DNA of 64,000 bases from Phoronis australis (taxonomy: Eukaryota; Phoronida; Phoronidae). The stretch covers positions 452,701 to 516,700 of the forward strand of contig NMRA01000087.1 in NCBI GenBank assembly GCA_002633005.1, written 5' to 3'. Positions 48,611 to 60,179 of the stretch are shown piece by piece. Both the position numbers and the translations under genes were made by a program. Under the pieces are notes generated by a model. That model was not told the DNA's origin and made no database searches. It saw only the letters and a list, made by a program, of their open reading frames with translations. Position 1 is the stretch's first letter; every line of letters begins with the position of its first letter.

Positions 48611-48723
48611 GAACTTCGCGCATGTGCATGAAACACCTCCTAAGGCATCTAGAACACCTCAGGTATTTTCGTATCCTCAAGGAATCGCCTGAAGTGTTTC
48701 ACATCTGCGCATGTGCGAACCTC
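48611..48723. repeat. Foldback element with 'gcgcatgtgc' arms
   Basis: Left arm 'gaacttcgcgcatgtgcatg' plus 'aaacacctcc'; right arm, inverted, starts 'gaggttcgcacatgcgcaga' and contains 'aacacttcagg'. Confidence 0.7.
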
Positions 48724-51339
48724 AATAAGAGCAGCAAGGCATTTTACTCTCAAAGTGAAGAATGCCATCGTATCTGCCTACATAGAACTGTACAATGAGG
48801 GACAGAGTAAAGACCGAAAATGATGTGACTTGCGCTTTTTAAGACCTCTCAGAATTTTGACGTACATATAAGTCCAACCAACCTTTGGAAGTTTCGATTT
48901 TTAAGAGGTGTGCATTATCGCCAGCATTTCGGACGAACTGGTTTCCTCTTTATTTTCATTTTGTTGTACTACGACGGAAAGGCTTGCTTGCTAAGTTGGT
49001 CACTTTTGTGTAAAGCAGTTTTCTTTATCAAGTTTACAATGTACAATACATTTTACAAGCACACTTGAATTCAACAACTGAAATATTTTAGGCTCATGGA
49101 ATAACATAATGCGAGAGACTGGTTACGATTAATTTACTGCGACACATTTTGAGTTGTTGTGACACTTCTAAAAACCCGTGTGCTTATTAAGCCTAACTTT
49201 CTATTTCTTGTTGCCATGACTATACATCATCATTTTAACATCTCAGCTCCCCACTTAAAAATGCTCCACCGCTAGTGTAGTGCACAGCATCCGCCTTCTT
49301 GTTGGAATTGGTTTTGATCTCAAGTCTTACATGAATAGCATTCATTACTAAATGTACTTATGTGCAACAGTCACTGTCCAAATCCCCAACCCAACGCCCT
49401 CTTTGATTTGTAGGTTTTTGCTTGTATAGCCAGTTCCTCATGTCTGGTAGTAGATGTACTTTAAAATAAAACAGTAGCATCGCAGAAAACAGTATTAAGT
49501 TCAGTTTTGTTGGGCGACTTCCATTTCGTATTGAGTGGAGCTCATTTTTATGTTTTCATAAGTTATCAAAATTTATTCAGTTGCTTTAGGAACTGATGAT
49601 GATTAACGGTTGTTTTTCTGTTGGATACTACAGCATAAACTTGTTATACGTGATGCCTAAATTAATACCTACTTTTAATGCACATTACGTATTTGGGGAC
49701 CCCGTTTCATAGAAGCTGTATTTTGTATGCTAGATAATGACGATATAGATGGTACAACGCTACCATGCGTTACCCGAGGAGCCAAAAAAAATAACACTTA
49801 AAGCTTCTTTAAAACCACCCAGCCGAAAATAATTAACCATTCATTTACACCACTGACCATTATTAATTGGCCTCGTCTCATTTTTGGCTAAAATTAAAAG
49901 ACTAAACGCGATTTCTGAGCTTGAGAAGAATAAGCAGATTGATATTCTGTACGTGAGGCCATGTTCAATTCGTTGGACTCACATTGAGCGCTCCTGGCGG
50001 GTTATTTTATGGACCGACCATGACCTTACGCAATGACGCATTCAGCTCTTCCTTCGTAAAGAAATTAAGTCTAATCCGATTAAAGAACAAGTTGAGAATA
50101 TTTCTATAGCTGTAAGGAGGTTGAAAGACAAAGGTTTTCTGACAGAGTGTGGGTTCACAATACCTTTCATAAGTAACTCTAGAACAGAAAATTTCACAAA
50201 ATGGGACAATGGTCTTGCGTAGCGAAAGTCACTGCATTTGAAGATTTAGAAAAATCTTTTACCTGATCCATGATGTTCATCTAAAACTAGGTATCACCAG
50301 CTAAAGGTCTTCCTCGAGGTTCATAGCTTAAGTGACATACTCAAAATGGCCTGAGCCAGTGCTGAATGCATAAAAAATGCTTGTTTTTGGTCGCGCCTCA
50401 TTAATTCTCAATAAAATTACAATGACAAAATTTCATGTGAATTGTAAACTAATTGAAGGGTTCTCATCCGTGAAGAGTATATCGACAGCGGTTTGAAGTG
50501 GTGTTTAAAGTGTAGTTAATTTGAAAGTTAGTAGGACGCAAATGTGGGTGCGTGATCACTTATACCTACAAGTAGTAAAGTTTAGCAGGATTGTAAACTG
50601 CCTGACAAAATGCACACTTCTGCAAGTACAGTATGACATTATAGTTCCAGAGTCCTTGAACTTGAACTGCGGACTGATTTTGTCACACAAAAGAAAAATT
50701 AGAGTAGTTCCAATTTTCCTACTCCATATTAATGGATATTTTGAGTATTAATTACACGTGAGTTAGATATCCTACAGTAAAACAATTATATGCGTAGTTT
50801 TAAATTAATGAACCCCGCCCTGTGGCGTCTTACAAGTCATTGTACACAGCAAGTAAATTCAAAAGTACTCAGTTCTTGATATTTTGTCAGACATATTTAA
50901 TCGGCTATATTTTTCTAAAATGGGATAAACGAAATTTAAATGTATATATTATATGTATTATAGCAGATGCTTTATAAATGCTGGACAATAATTACCATTT
51001 GAAATGGGTCAGCGAAGCTGACTCAGACGGTGCCCAACCCCATAGAGCCATGTACGCAGGGAGCTTTTCGCCAAATTTGCGACTCGCCGTGGGTAGCATT
51101 CTGCATGCCAAGTTTCTTCCGATAAAAGCAAGATCTTGCAAGTCCTCACAAAATCACACGAGTGAAAGGCCATTGTTGAGCGAGTATACTCCAACAAATT
51201 CCTTCATTCACCAACGAAAGTTTTGGCGTGTCAGTTCAATAATGACGTCTCCTATGATACATGTAGACTAAGACTTCCGCCGACAAGGCGAAATTTCCCG
51301 AAAAGCTTTACCTAAGATTACTCAACCTTCCATCGATGT
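48724..51339. other. No gene recognised
   Basis: A plus-strand frame at about 49,970-50,220 (WTDHDLTQ, stop, RIQLFLRKEIKSNPIKEQ...) with one TGA is faintly like the Myb/MADF start of invertebrate transposon-derived proteins. It is too degenerate to call. Confidence 0.35.
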
Positions 51340-51651
51340 TTAATACCATCTATCAGCCGTGGTAGTTTTTGTGTGCTGTGCGTGGTTTTGCGCTCGTTTG
51401 AGCACAGTACCGTAGAGTTGCCAATGATGGGTGTCCCCTCCGGTAAAACCTAGGTAAAACAAATCTTTTCCGTTCACCAGCGACGGGTCTTCGACCCGGT
51501 AGGTGCCGTCTTCATTCGATACCATCAACTCGCCCGGTATCTCGTTTGCGCACGATACTGGACCAGCTTTGTACGTTGCACGAATTGAGTGGAGGTACAT
51601 GTACAGCGACTGTAGTATCCTGCATGCCGCAGAGATATTGCCGCATTTCAA
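51340..51651 (-). CDS. Unrecognised 103-residue ORF, probable exon
   Basis: The stretch from AGPVSCANEIPGELMVSNED to YLGFTGGDTHHWQLYGTVLK, ending at TAA, has GC-rich third positions unlike the surrounding DNA, which suggests real coding sequence. Cysteines are few and the fold is unknown. It may be the last exon of a gene entering from the right, or an isolated relic. No splice site was fixed. Confidence 0.4.
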   Translation of the reverse strand: MKCGNISAACRILQSLYMYLHSIRATYKAGPVSCANEIPGELMVSNEDGTYRVEDPSLVNGKDLFYLGFTGGDTHHWQLYGTVLKRAQNHAQHTKTTTADRWY

Positions 51652-52989
51652 ATGATGGGTGTCAACTCATTAACAGAAACTGCGCCGTCATTAGTTCAAG
51701 CTGCTAAATTTGATATACCCTATCCCTCTGTTCAGTATTTGTTTTAGTCACGCCAGTACTCATACTGTGCAGCACTGACAGACCTTGAGAAAGTATAGAT
51801 TTTCGATGCGCTTTTATACCTACTTATTCCAAAATGAGGTCCAAAGTTATGCCAAAACGGTGAAAAGCGACCCAAAGCCATACCAAAAAATGAAAATTGG
51901 CATCCATTCCGGCGGCACGTGACTGTCTACATTACATTAACTGATCAACCCAGACCGTAAAGCCTACACGGGGTATGCGTCATGCTGAACTAAGGCAGTA
52001 AAAATTGGCAATTCTTGACCCCCCCCCCCCTCCCTCTCGTCAACACCATTAAATCATTTCCCCACTGCAGTCACCTAATTAAAACCAATATGAACACCAC
52101 AACATACAAGGTTTGCAATTTATTTGCAATAGTGGTTATATCTATCTTTAGCAAGAGATACAAACAAAAATGATATATTGTAACGGAAAATAATGCAATT
52201 CTTCCATTTATACCACATTTGCAAGATTCCACACTACATTATTTGTGAGAACTGGTTAATGGATTTTAGCCAGGACATAATCGTGCACTGAGTAGGAGAT
52301 ACATTGTTTAAGATTATCTATGACCCTAAAAAACATTTCAAAGTCCAAATTGGGTTTCACTTTTACATAAGTGTTCAAAGTATATACACTTTTCGAAGTT
52401 CATGAAAAAATTGCATGAAACGAAAAGGAAGTTTTCTTTAGAAAACTGTAAAAACTCTAACAGTGTTTTCGCGATCTCACCTTCAACCTTATATCATATA
52501 AAATCTTATGTTGTTTTGCTATGAATGTACCTTTCCGCCCGGGCGGATAACGAATTTATCTGCCACTGCGGAATTGTAATCTTAGGGGTGAAATTACTTA
52601 TCCGTGAGGGCAGGTTACTAATGTGCCGCGCAGATTGCTATTCCGTCGGAGACAATAGTCTGACATAACCTGCCCGTATTTTGAGGACCAGTTTGATGCC
52701 CGTTATTCATTGGGGAAAATTGGTTCTCAAAATTCAGGCACGTGATACCCGACCATTACACCGCCTACTCTGGTGATAAGTAACTTTTGCGTTTGCAAAG
52801 AACTGACAATTCCTTTTTTCTTAAGACCACGATTGACACGTAAAATTACACGTCCTCACAAGCCAAATTGTAAAGTCTGGTCTCATTTTATGACCAATGG
52901 CCTCTTCTATCCAAGTCCTGAGACCAGTTTCATCATGGTAAGTTGTTAAATCAAAAATTGTGTGATAGAAGGCCAGTTTATAGTCAATT

Positions 52990-55215
52990 TGTGTCCTCCG
53001 TCACTTTTCACGAAACATATCTCGTCAAAGTGGTTTGTTTGACTGTACTGGTGTATTTTCTTTGAAGAAACAACTTGAATTTTGAGCGTCGATTTTGGCA
53101 TTGTATGAATCTCCATCGAGAAATCTTACATACATCCTGTTAGTGAGCGCTTACTGTAATTGTTTAATGATAGTCCTGGGATTATATATTTTTAACCATC
53201 AAATAAATTGTTGATTCTCTCAAGACTAACAGGCTAATAGCAACAACGACACACTCGTCAGGGACTCTTTCAGGGGTGCGCCTCGCGTCATTGGCGCATA
53301 AAAATGTCCGTAGACGCACTGTGATTGCTGAACTCGAACAAATATTGCCACGATCAGGCCTTATTTTGTCTCGAATAGTATGTATTGCATTGAGCTTTGT
53401 AAACTTAATTCAATGCAGTTATATTATGTACGTGGTGAAGGTTGAATTTTCAAGTTATCTACATGGTTTTACAGGTAATGAAGCAAACGAGACGCCAGTT
53501 ACCTATAAATCATTAGTTCCATACCCGCAGCATGTTTTCCTGTCATCATGCCACTGTTTTCAATAGGTTACGACTGCAATCAGCCAAACTGAATATAAGA
53601 CTTGACAGAATCAATACTGCTAACAAAACATCTAATTAGTGCTAAATCGAACTGTTCCATCATGAGAGACAACTTCTTTAATATCAAGTCTTCGTGCGTC
53701 ATTTGGTTAATAAACTCGGACGATGACTTCTGCGGCAAATACACGAAACATTATCCTTGCAACCGTGGGTGGCAGAATCAGTAGGTTAGAAACAAAATAA
53801 TAACGCAAGAAGAATAATTGTTTAGGTTTTAAACCGCAACACCTGAGGTGCAGTCTTGTTACATTATGTGAAGAAATCCATGAAGGTCTGTACATCTGGT
53901 TGACACAACTAAAGGCAGCGTGTTGTCCATCGCTTGTAACTCGAATGCTTTAAAGAGGCATGGAACGCGAAAGCTCGTCAGAAATATCTTTTAAATAATT
54001 CCTGACGAAATTATCATCTCGCAACGTACACTACAGAGTCATTCCCTTTCCCCTAAGTGGAAATTTTCACTCAAATCACAAAATTCGTTATTTTTTCAAT
54101 ATGCGCTAAAGAAAAACTCTGTAGTCACCACAGAGTTTCTAATCTCCTTCCCACTTATGATAAATGCGCTCATCAGTGCGTTCAGTCATTCGACAAACAG
54201 CTGACTGATATCTTAAACGACAGATTATTACGTGTGATCGTACTCCGACTCAGAGGTCGACAGCATACTATGAGGCAAGCCGATTTCCCTGGAAGAATTC
54301 CAAGTGAAATGCACTCGTACTAACGAGTGTGTAACTTTGTTCTTTCACCGCTAGGTGGACGCTGGCACTGATAAGTGAAATGCACTCGTATAAAATATGT
54401 TTTATATGGGCCTGGCTTCGAGACTACATTCATCATACGAGTGCATGTAAGCTTCGTTCTTTCGCCGCCAGGTGAACGCAGGCACGAGTGAAATGCACTT
54501 TTTCGAAATATTATAGTATACGGTAAAATGTGTGCACATGATTGTTTATAATTTATTATTAAGAGTGCAGTATAAGCGTTCTCATTCGTCAAACTGAGTG
54601 GTCATGACTTCGAATTCAGGCGTGCGTCATAAACTGACGATTGCAGCACTCCTATTATATAAGCAGGTGCATGAACTCGTGAGACTTGTGCCCGAGTACA
54701 CCTGGCGGCGAAGGAACGAAGCTATGCGCTGGTATGAACCGAGCATTTCACTCATATGGTGTGTGCATTTCACTCGTATGACGAGTGCACTACACACAAT
54801 CTCAAAAGAACACGTCTGCGTTCCGTAATATTTAGAATAGACGAATAATTTTCTATTGCTGTCACGTGGTTTCATGGCTTCAGTTATGCCACATTTCCTG
54901 CAATGAATGATGTGGTGGCTACATTATTCCAGATTACAAAACAGGCTTATCGAAACAACCTGTTGGTCTGCTAACTTACTCTACCGACACACGCCCAAAG
55001 ATTTTAGCACGGTTGTCAGTCTATAGTTCTAACTAATGGACGGTATTATTTAAATCCATTGTCAATAACTTGAACGAGCAAACTACCACGCTCAGACATA
55101 TCTTTCTATGTTTCACGTTTTACGGAATCAAGTTTGCCAGTATCGCCGTCGTCCAATCCCTCTGGTGACATCTGTCGGCCACCTTGAATACCAAACATGA
55201 TTTTAAAGAGTTTCC
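52990..55215. repeat. Left copy of a segmental duplication (partner 60,180-61,960)
   Basis: Blocks at 53,010-53,400 and 54,830-55,215 align in the same order and orientation with 60,200-60,590 and 61,540-61,960. Examples: 'tgtttgactgtactggtgta' versus 'tgtttgacggcactggagtg', and 'tgctgtcacgtggtttcatg' versus 'tgctgtcacgtggtcttatg'. The right copy includes the 3' end of the polycystin gene. Confidence 0.85.
54304..54800. repeat. Cluster of direct and inverted repeats with 'gaaatgcactcgta'
   Basis: Units at 54,304-54,390 and 54,440-54,500 carry 'gtgaaatgcactcgt' and 'ttcgttctttcgccgccagg'-type blocks. An inverted unit lies at 54,672-54,800. The left duplication copy thus holds an insertion absent from the right one. 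Confidence 0.75.
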
Positions 55216-55225
55216 ACCATGCATT
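55106..55225 (-). pseudogene. Remnant of a polycystin C-terminal exon
   Basis: Reads NAWWKLFKIMFGIQGGRQMS, then PEGLDDGDTGKLDSVKRET, then TAG at 55,106-55,108. The gene at 61.8 kb has RTLKNMFGIQTGRQ, then MSPEGLDDDD. Similarity stops abruptly upstream of WWK, so only the cytoplasmic tail end of a duplicated gene remains. No copies of the pore or TM exons were seen between 55.2 and 61.8 kb. Confidence 0.85.
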
Positions 55226-55391
55226 TTTTGGTTTTTGACGTTTCAGACGGCTAATACTTGAAATGGATACCATAAAATCTAACTAAACACACACTATTTA
55301 TGCCAAATTGTCGTGAATTTTTGAAATTTGAAGAAAAATTTGTTATTTCCAAGTTCACCGACAAATAATGTAACGGGGGAAGACGTTTGGT

Positions 55392-55698
55392 CACTTGTTG
55401 TTAACAATCTTTTTTCCGTTCCGCTTGTATCCTCCGAACAAAGTTCGACACTTAACAGAATATTGGTAAAGCAACTGGCCAAGAGACATGATATAAGACA
55501 CACGATGTTTGGGAACATACTTCTTTCATTATCAAGTGGAAATAAAGAAACACACTAATACCACCACAGAGCAAAAGGTGGAAACATACACAGTGGGACA
55601 CGGCAGGTGTGAAATACTGCAACGAATGACAAATGAAGTGTCAAACTTTGTTCCGAGGACACCAACGGAACGGAATAAAGATTGTTAACAACAAGTGT
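55392..55698. repeat. Foldback element with 64-bp arms
   Basis: Arms 55,392-55,455 and 55,635-55,698: 'cacttgttgttaacaatctt' and 'ccgttccg' on the left, and the inverse on the right, with a few mismatches. About 180-bp centre. Confidence 0.8.
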
Positions 55699-55719
55699 AC
55701 ATTCAACCAATATACATAT

Positions 55720-55893
55720 ATATGAATCTATACGTATGCATATGTATACGTATATGTATACGTATATGTATACGTATATGTATACGTATGTTTGTATGTA
55801 TGTATGTGTGCATGTATGTATGTGTGTATGTATGTATGTATGTATGTATGTATGTATGTATGTATGTATGTATGTATGTATGTATGTATGTAT
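55720..55893. repeat. (GTATAC)/(TATG)n microsatellite
   Basis: 'tatacgtatatg' repeats followed by a long (tgta)n run. Overlapping open frames are artefacts. Confidence 0.95.
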
Positions 55894-57806
55894 AAATTGA
55901 CAACTTATCCTCGCAGGTATCGTATCGAGTAGATAATTTGGTTGTTTGTGTTTACGATATCGACGGTCTTATGGGTTGTTTATGATTCACTTTTAATACA
56001 AATAAAAATTGGGAAAACATGAGTAACTCAAAAAGCGAAAGATAATTTCCATTGTGGCGATGTGCCTGGGTATTATTGCGGGTATCAGTGAGTAAACGAA
56101 ATATGTGGCGACTGATGAGAACTGGCAAAAGTTGCTCATTCGAGAGGGCTTGACCTTTGTGACCATGTTCGTATCTTTTAAAAATAAAGGCTTGGGTCCC
56201 GTTTTATCAACACTCTCACCGTATATCCAGTATTAACCGAGGCCGTAAATTTTTATTGATGTACCGTTCATTTAAGCCTCGATTTACGAAGATGATTGTT
56301 CAGCGTTCGTCACGACTTATGGTCACATGGCTGCAAATAAGTAACCTGTCTGTTTAGAAAAAAACTGAAGTTGGCATCAAATTTTCGTTCGCTGTAACAG
56401 TTTGTCCTGATCAATACACAACCTCAAGTAAGTAGTGTATTCTCGTATTTTTCTTAGGCACCTTCCGCGCTCCACGACTCTGTTTTCATTTCGAAAACGC
56501 AACGTTTTAGCTATTTCGTAAAGTATTTTTCACAGCTTACGTGAATGCATAAACACGACCAAAAACGCAATTTTTTGAAAGAGTTCTCCGTCCACACGAA
56601 TATGCTAATGCGATTGTTTAAACGTTTTCGAAATGTACCATCCTCGCAGTTCATTCGCGTGCAACGAACATGACGTATTCACACATTTTCACATGTTCCA
56701 AATGAATGCAATGAATACGGTGTTATCAAAGAATTGATGTGGACAGCACATGTACAACCGGCTAACAGTCACACTGGCCGCAGCGTCAAATTGGACGAGA
56801 AACATGCGCAATTGTTTGTCAAGGACAAAAATATATGCTACTCCATTTTCATAAATCTTTCTAAAACATTCGTCATAATGTGTACGATGGTTGCCCAGAA
56901 TAGATAGATGAAAGCCAAAATTTGACTAAACGCTTTCAGCAGTACGTAATAACTCAATGCATCTTGAAACATGTGCGTCTCATAGGAATGAAAATGTCGA
57001 GTCCTGTCAAATGACTACTCTTTGAATGCATAAAATTATGATTCGTTTCTGAACTTATGTGAGATGAAAGGCAACGTTTCGACAGCGTCTGCTGGCTTTT
57101 TCAAGCCTGTGCGACTCCTGGTGAATTCGGTTGGACGTTAGAAAACCGACGGGAAACTTTTAAGTCAGAATCCTGTCCCAGGTGTGTGATAGGCTGAATC
57201 CCAAGCCTCCTCTTCGGTTCAAAGATGGATCCTCAGTTCTTTCATATAAACACTCCTTGGCTACCCGTTCAAACCAATTTTTCTGATTTTCAAGAAATAG
57301 TACATTGTCAAAGTCAAAGCTATAACCATATCTCTGTGTGGGTTAATACTGCAGAGTCATATATCACCGTAGCTAGGCCGATGATGTTAGGACAAACGTG
57401 CTTTCAAGGACTGCTCAGTTTCACCTAGTACATAACTTTCAGGGCACTCTCCATGCTGTATTCCATAGACCACATTAGCTATCTTTTCCTTAGGTTGTTT
57501 TATCCTCAGTATAAACGATTTTTTGTCTCAAATGTCAATAGCTTTGACCTTGACAATGTAATAATAATCATTGACGAGGGGAAAAACTGGTTTGGGAGTC
57601 AAGGAGTATGTATATGAAAGAATTGAAAACCCATCTTTGAAAATAAATCCACCTCAGACGTATAAAAATCATGCGTTTTTTTTTTCTTCTTTTTAAATTC
57701 ATAGCGTAGTTATTACATATTACTTATCTTCATTGCCATGTCTTTAGGTACTACAAGCATCATTTCTAAAAAGTTAATTGGCACGCTTTAATGGTTGTTT
57801 TTTCAG
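55894..57806. other. Mostly unannotated; Penelope-like 3' motif near 57.07 kb
   Basis: On the minus strand near 57,060-57,125, 'gcttgaaaaagccagcagac' followed by 'gctgtcgaaacgttgcc' is the kind of sequence found beside Penelope-like retroelements. No reverse transcriptase frame is present. An ORF starting MDPQFFHINTPW at 57,225-57,428 may be an upstream exon of the jacalin gene, but cannot be placed. Confidence 0.3.
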
Positions 57807-58962
57807 GGCAAACCTCGCACGTCGAAAGTCTGTCTAGTGCATTCACACGGAGCAACGGTACGCGAGTGGTCTACTACAAACCCTCAATCAACAGCAAACG
57901 AGTCTACTACGCACGTGCAAGACGTGACAAGCGTCTCCACTGCACACACTCAAGATGAGACCAGAGGTCCATTTCCGACAGACGTCTTCATGTTTCTTAT
58001 TGTTGATCCTAAAACTTGGTCTTACTTTGACGACAGCCAATTCAAAAACTACAAAATTGCTGCAATGAAACTCGCCTTCGACCAGACGACAACGAAGATT
58101 TCGGGGTAGGTTGAGGACCATGATTTACACTGGCATATGTTTTTTATATTGGTAAGGAACGTAATCATAGTCTGTCTGAGTTTTAGTGCGTGCGCTTGCT
58201 GCAAAGGGAAATCCCAGCAGACATCATTCGATAGGTGGCGCTTCTATCTAACCAGCACTTTTTGTGAGATGATTATTGATGTCTCCAAGAGTAACTATTT
58301 GAGTACTGGACAGATAATACATGTACGTTATTTTGCCACTAGAGTCCTACTATCCCGAAGCCGACGAAGTCGAAATCCGTCAGTCATAGGTTTATAGAGG
58401 TAGATTATATTTTTCCGCAATGATGCCATTTTGGAAGTATGAATATTCATGGGAACTAGAAAGTTGTTTTGAACACGAGAACATGGTTAATAGCCGTTTC
58501 AAAATAAGTCGGGAATTGTCTGAACAGTTACAATATTCCAGATGATTTTATTGCCTGTACTTGTATGTGAATTACTAATAATATCAGATTACTAGTCATT
58601 AAGGCTTCTTCAAAATTGTTTTCTTCTTCAGAATCAAGCTAAATTACCATGATCGATTTTACACAGGATGGTATGGTGTCAATGGTCCAAGCGTCACAGA
58701 GATAAAGTTGCAGCAGAATGCGTGTATCATTCAGATTACTATGGGATTGAAGACGGGCAATATAGTCGGACTATCGTTCGCAACTAATCTGGGCAACGTT
58801 GGAAGTTATGGCCAATTAAATGATGTAACAAGCGTTGAGCATGAAGACTACATAAAACGTGTGTGCTATTTCGCTGGTGCATTCTCACGCGCTGGTGTGC
58901 ACCAGTTAGCATTGGGCTTATATGTGAACCGTGATTCAACCTGGACTTTAAATAAGAAATGA
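57807..58962 (+). CDS. Jacalin-like lectin, 3' exons
   Basis: Exon 57,807-58,105 (acceptor ttttttcag, donor GTAGGT) joins exon 58,632-58,962 (acceptor ttcttcttcag) in phase: ...DQTTTKISG|IKLNYHDRFYTGW... A Ser/Thr-rich linker (TTNPQSTANESTTHVQDVTS) precedes a beta-prism pattern: ITKI-like strand MKLAFDQTTTKISGIKLNY; VNGPSVTEIKLQ; GNIVGLSFATNLGNVGSYGQ; and a terminal VCYFAGAFSRAG, then HQLALGLYVN. This matches jacalin domains (SLTFxTN..YGPFG; GFxGRSG..LDALGVY). The carbohydrate site cannot be assigned. The domain ends at the C-terminus (TGA 58,960). 5' exons are upstream and unassigned. Jacalin-type animal lectins such as ZG16 are secreted glycan-binding proteins. Domain identity is from pattern reading only. 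Confidence 0.65.
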
Positions 58963-60179
58963 TATTCCATTGTTTCTTTTGACCTTTTTACCGTAAGCTA
59001 CATGTATTTGTGGAATAGGGTATCTCCAATGGATTCTGAGCCAAGCATAATGAAACCAACAATTGAAATCAGAGGACAAACGACTACATATCCCACATTT
59101 CTCTAGCATTTAATAATCAATATGTTATTGGTTAGATGGTGGTCATGTTAGAAGATAGACATTACCAGTGGGGCCTTGGGATCAGGTTTACTGTACGTAA
59201 CTTATTACTGCGTGATTTAAAATACAAATGGATTCGAATCGTTGAATCTAATGGTCTTTGTTTAATAAACTACACTGGTTATCCTCCGGCTCCGACAACA
59301 GTAGCGTACATTTCACCGTCAGTCAGGCTGGTCTTAGCTTGACTGTCACTCAATTCAGACATCTCATGCGATAACTTTGTTCGATCTCAGAGTGAAAAAG
59401 TCTTATAAGGAAGACCTGCCAAACCTCGGTTACCTAAACGTTTAATTATCCTCGTTGAGAATTTTTGCTATACACTGTAAATGCTGCATTGCCGACACTA
59501 AACAACCAGTTATTTTAAATCTTGTAAAAACTTCACTAACAACGGAATGCTCTGATTGTTTTAGAAAACCAGCAAGTTTTGATATTCCCTCATACTATAA
59601 ACAGAAATCAATGCAACAGCTGACTTTCGAAATAGCAGTGCCATATTTAAATTCACTAACCGCCAGACGGCGATCAGGTCTTTGGTGGACAGGTGTTTAG
59701 CGCCATCTGCAGATTCCACGTAATGCAGACGAGAAGTTTCAACAGCGTTTTTTTCACTTTTCCTGCTATTATAATGTCGACAAATTTCCACTGCTGAGCG
59801 ATGGGATATACCAATGTCCTACGAAAATGGCAAACCATTAGAAAAATTAATTTATGACACGACAACAGAATGCTTTTGCAGTGCATTTATTCACGAGCAT
59901 GGGGTACAATATCAAACAGAAAGGATGTATAGGAAGGGGTTTGCAAACAACTAACAGACGCTCGGCGCATAACTGTAACGCCGTGAAAGAAAAAATCGTA
60001 AAAGTCTCGCCTGTGACAATAACGAAATTCTGATTCTTGCGAAGCCCTGAAATTACCTCTAATTTGACTGAGGAACAATTTGTGGCAAATTTCAAAACGA
60101 AAAACTGTTTGAATCCAAAGATTTTTATGATGTAAGGCGAGTTTACAGCTGCTTTACAAGTCCTGCGTCATTAATCATG
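58963..60179. other. Intergenic DNA between the jacalin and polycystin genes
   Basis: Contains the partner of the 5.1-kb dispersed repeat (59,600-59,780). No gene recognised. Confidence 0.4.
59600..59780. repeat. Dispersed repeat, inverted partner of 5,091-5,240
   Basis: Minus-strand reading STKDLIAVWRLVNLNMALLF parallels TKDLIAVWRDTDFKMVLLF of the left partner. The left partner has a stop soon after LLFRKSA. Confidence 0.6.
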
